Shown piece after piece: positions 7,172 through 8,167 of a stretch of DNA of 8,167 nucleotides. Origin of the DNA: Methylomonas sp. (lineage in GTDB: Bacteria > Pseudomonadota > Gammaproteobacteria > Methylococcales > Methylomonadaceae); contig JAQTYP010000013.1 in the NCBI GenBank assembly GCA_028688235.1, positions 1 through 8,167 on the forward strand, in the 5' to 3' direction. The notes under the pieces were generated by a model. That model was not told the origin of the DNA. It ran no database searches and saw nothing but the letters and a program-made list of their open reading frames with translations. Made by a program: the position numbers and the translations under genes. Within the stretch, counting starts at the first letter, position 1. Each line of letters opens with the position of its first letter.

Positions 7172-7564
7172 CTATTCTCCTCGTATGGCCGACATCAGAC
7201 CCGAAAATTTACTGTTGATGAATTGCAAACTGGCTTGATACTGCAGGGCATTTTCCGCATATTTGGCTTGCTCGATATGAGTCTCGACGGTATTGCCATC
7301 CAATGAAGGTTGCTGAGGGTTTCGATAGAGCAAATCAGCCCCCAGCACCGTATGTTGCTCCGCCATGTGGTCTTGCCGCGTTCTTTCCAGACCGGCCTTA
7401 GATGCCACGGCTTGCGACAAAACCGACTTGAAATCCAGATCACGTGCCTTGTAATCCGGGGTATCGGCATTAGCCAAATTGGCGGCGAGAATTTCACTGC
7501 GTTTTTCGCGCAGGGTGAGTGCTTGCGGGTGTATCCCCAAAGCCTGATTAAAATTGATTGCCAT
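7172..7564 (-). CDS. flgB: FlgB, proximal rod protein
   Basis: FlgB is the proximal rod subunit nearest the basal body and is the first gene of the operon. The 130 residues fit the family (about 130-138). The signature ANLANADTPDYKARDLDF (28-45) is characteristic of FlgB, and the C-terminus reads ALQYQASLQFINSKFSGLMS. The frame is open up to an ATG at 7594, which would add ten residues. That start is rejected because the sigma-54 promoter lies at 7595-7610 and transcription should begin near 7584, downstream of it. The ATG at 7564 has a strong AGGAGGTG with a 6-base spacer and gives the normal FlgB start MAINFNQALG. Confidence 0.97.
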   Translation of the reverse strand: MAINFNQALGIHPQALTLREKRSEILAANLANADTPDYKARDLDFKSVLSQAVASKAGLERTRQDHMAEQHTVLGADLLYRNPQQPSLDGNTVETHIEQAKYAENALQYQASLQFINSKFSGLMSAIRGE

Positions 7565-7570
7565 GTTTGC

Positions 7571-7578
7571 CACCTCCT
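7571..7578 (-). promoter_or_regulatory. Ribosome-binding site that fixes the flgB start
   Basis: AGGAGGTG is a near-perfect complement of the 16S rRNA 3' end and lies 6 bases before the ATG at 7564. It supports that start over the in-frame ATG at 7594. With transcription beginning near 7584, the leader is only about 20 bases long. Confidence 0.9.
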
Positions 7579-7594
7579 GTCTCATCCTCTTCAA

Positions 7595-7610
7595 AGCAGA
7601 GGTTATGCCA
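7595..7610 (-). promoter_or_regulatory. Sigma-54 (RpoN) promoter of the flgB operon
   Basis: Read on the minus strand the element is TGGCATAACCTCTGCT. Compared with the known consensus TGGCACG-N4-TTGCW, it has the invariant GG and GC dinucleotides at exactly the required distance, the full TGGCA block and a matching T after GC. Mismatches are T and A for CG after TGGCA, and C for the first T of TTGC. Transcription is predicted to start near 7584. Sigma-54 control of flgB operons by enhancer-binding proteins is known in Pseudomonas and Vibrio. Confidence 0.85.
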
Positions 7611-7639
7611 ACACAATTAATCCCTTACAAAACAATAAC

Positions 7640-7654
7640 AAAAAATTTTTTTTT
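7640..7654. promoter_or_regulatory. A6T9 tract, likely intrinsic bend between promoter and upstream activator site
   Basis: Six A followed by nine T (plus-strand reading) lie about 56-70 bases upstream of the predicted transcription start. AnTn tracts are known to bend DNA. A bend here would help an upstream activator contact sigma-54 polymerase. The tract is seen directly; the role is inferred. Confidence 0.5.
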
Positions 7655-7677
7655 GACGACGGAAACACCATCACAAT

Positions 7678-7707
7678 CCGCAATTGCCTATGCGGCAAGA
7701 AATTGCC
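7678..7707. promoter_or_regulatory. Overlapping inverted repeats, candidate enhancer-binding-protein site
   Basis: Plus-strand 7684-7707 reads TTGCC-tatgc-GGCAA-gaaa-TTGCC, so the middle half-site is shared by two inverted repeats with spacers of 5 and 4 bases. A further inverted repeat CCGCA-N8-TGCGG spans 7678-7695. The cluster centres about 110 bases upstream of the predicted start, the usual range for a sigma-54 activator such as the FleQ/FleR or FlrC type. I cannot assign a specific protein. Confidence 0.5.
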
Positions 7708-7842
7708 ACCGCTGAAAACAAGCATAATAAATGCCGCCGCACTCGACAAAAACGATTGAAACTAAACGAATCAATGACTTAATAGAAAAGCATTGTTTTT
7801 ATGACTGACAGCACATCCGAAAAAGACTGTCAAAATTATGAC
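7708..7842. other. Intergenic stretch between candidate activator site and transposase relic
   Basis: I see no gene here. A short inverted repeat, TGACAG/CTGTCA (7806-7811 with 7827-7832, 15-base loop), is too weak to interpret. The left part is likely the outer part of the flgB control region. Confidence 0.4.
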
Positions 7843-8016
7843 TTTACCAGGTCGAGTAATCCGACTCCTCTCGACAAAATGACTTCTCACCCCGCTGAAC
7901 CGGTAATGCGGCGCTTGTCCATAACGCGGACAACGAAAGCCCTCAGGCCAACGGACTTTTTCCAGAGCTTCTTTACCTTGCATCTCTATGCCAAACTGAA
8001 AGAACCTCCCTAACCC
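7843..8016 (-). pseudogene. Degraded N-terminal fragment of an IS1595-family transposase
   Basis: The segment LEKVRWPEGFRCPRYGQAPHYRF resembles the N-terminal zinc-ribbon region of IS1595-family transposases, which read like ARWPxGFxCPxCG-xxHYxF, preceded by a QFGTExQC-like stretch (here FQFGIEMQGKEA). The second Cys of the CPxC pair is Tyr in this copy (TAC in place of TGC), and the second Cys pair expected downstream is missing or unrecognisable. After about residue 72 of the reading frame the similarity fades, and no DDE/DDN catalytic domain follows. The reading frame upstream (to the ATG at 8076) does not resemble the family start. It is therefore a relic, about 60 codons of a protein of roughly 300, and not a working gene. 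Confidence 0.65.
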
Positions 8017-8167
8017 CGCGTCGCTCCGACAACTACGCCCAAGGTGGCAGCTATCCAGCGATTTGGGTGGCAACATTCACTGGAATACGCAAGGCCCCAC
8101 CGAAAAACGGTCGTCATTTTGAACAGAGGAGCCGGCAAGATTGTGAAAAAATCGAGTTTCCTTTCAG
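8017..8167. other. Right edge of the window, no recognisable gene
   Basis: Minus-strand frames here are short and interrupted, and nothing resembles a known protein. The segment may be flanking DNA of the transposase relic. A 7-base direct repeat TGCCACC (minus strand, about 8044-8074) is noted without interpretation. Confidence 0.35.

Noticed and set aside
7724..7729. Sigma-70 -10-like TATTAT upstream of flgB
   Set aside because: No acceptable -35 lies at the proper distance, and the sigma-54 element closer to flgB is much stronger.
7310..7759. Plus-strand open frame of 149 codons
   Set aside because: It is antisense to flgB and runs across the sigma-54 promoter and activator region, with no recognisable protein features.
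7806..7832. TGACAG/CTGTCA inverted repeat as an insertion-sequence end or operator
   Set aside because: Six base pairs with a 15-base loop is close to what chance gives. No duplication or second copy was seen.
7801..8013. Plus-strand open frame of 70 codons
   Set aside because: It lies opposite the transposase relic, whose minus-strand frame has the recognisable motif. No family resemblance was seen.

Overview
The window is almost entirely one flagellar operon on the minus strand. Reading from right to left in transcriptional order, it holds flgB, flgC, flgD, flgE, flgF, flgG, flgH, flgI, flgJ and the first 49 codons of flgK, which runs off the left edge. The genes are separated by about 2 to 50 bases, except at flgH-flgI. 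The products are the proximal and distal rod (FlgB, FlgC, FlgF, FlgG), the hook cap and hook (FlgD, FlgE), the L and P rings (FlgH, FlgI), the rod cap with fused muramidase (FlgJ) and the first hook-filament junction protein (FlgK). This is the set needed to build the axial structure from the inner membrane to the hook tip, in roughly assembly order.

The organism is a Gram-negative diderm, because L and P rings are encoded. FlgJ carries both a rod-binding and a glucosaminidase domain, which is typical of beta- and gammaproteobacteria. Base composition looks near-balanced by eye. Together with a sigma-54-type promoter before flgB, this suggests a gammaproteobacterium, perhaps a methanotroph-like lineage; the last step is a low-confidence impression.

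Control region (7565-7710): a sigma-54 -24/-12 element with exact spacing (7595-7610) lies just before flgB. Further upstream are an A6T9 tract and a cluster of overlapping TTGCC/GGCAA inverted repeats about 110 bases from the predicted start of transcription, a layout expected for an enhancer-binding protein. The promoter overlaps the longest flgB reading frame, so the true flgB start is the internal ATG at 7564.

Upstream region (7711-8167): this holds no intact gene. A degraded fragment resembling the N-terminus of an IS1595-family transposase lies at about 7843-8016.

Odd points inside the operon: (1) a 98-bp palindromic element with two internal hairpins lies at the 5' end of flgI, between a good ribosome-binding site with its ATG and the signal-peptide codons, and it keeps the frame open; (2) a hairpin can sequester the flgG ribosome-binding site; (3) the FlgH lipobox is followed by Asp at +2, which in E. 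coli is an inner-membrane retention signal, although FlgH should sit in the outer membrane. The operon itself is ordinary. The palindromic element in flgI is the most unusual structure I can see, and I found no new multi-gene system.
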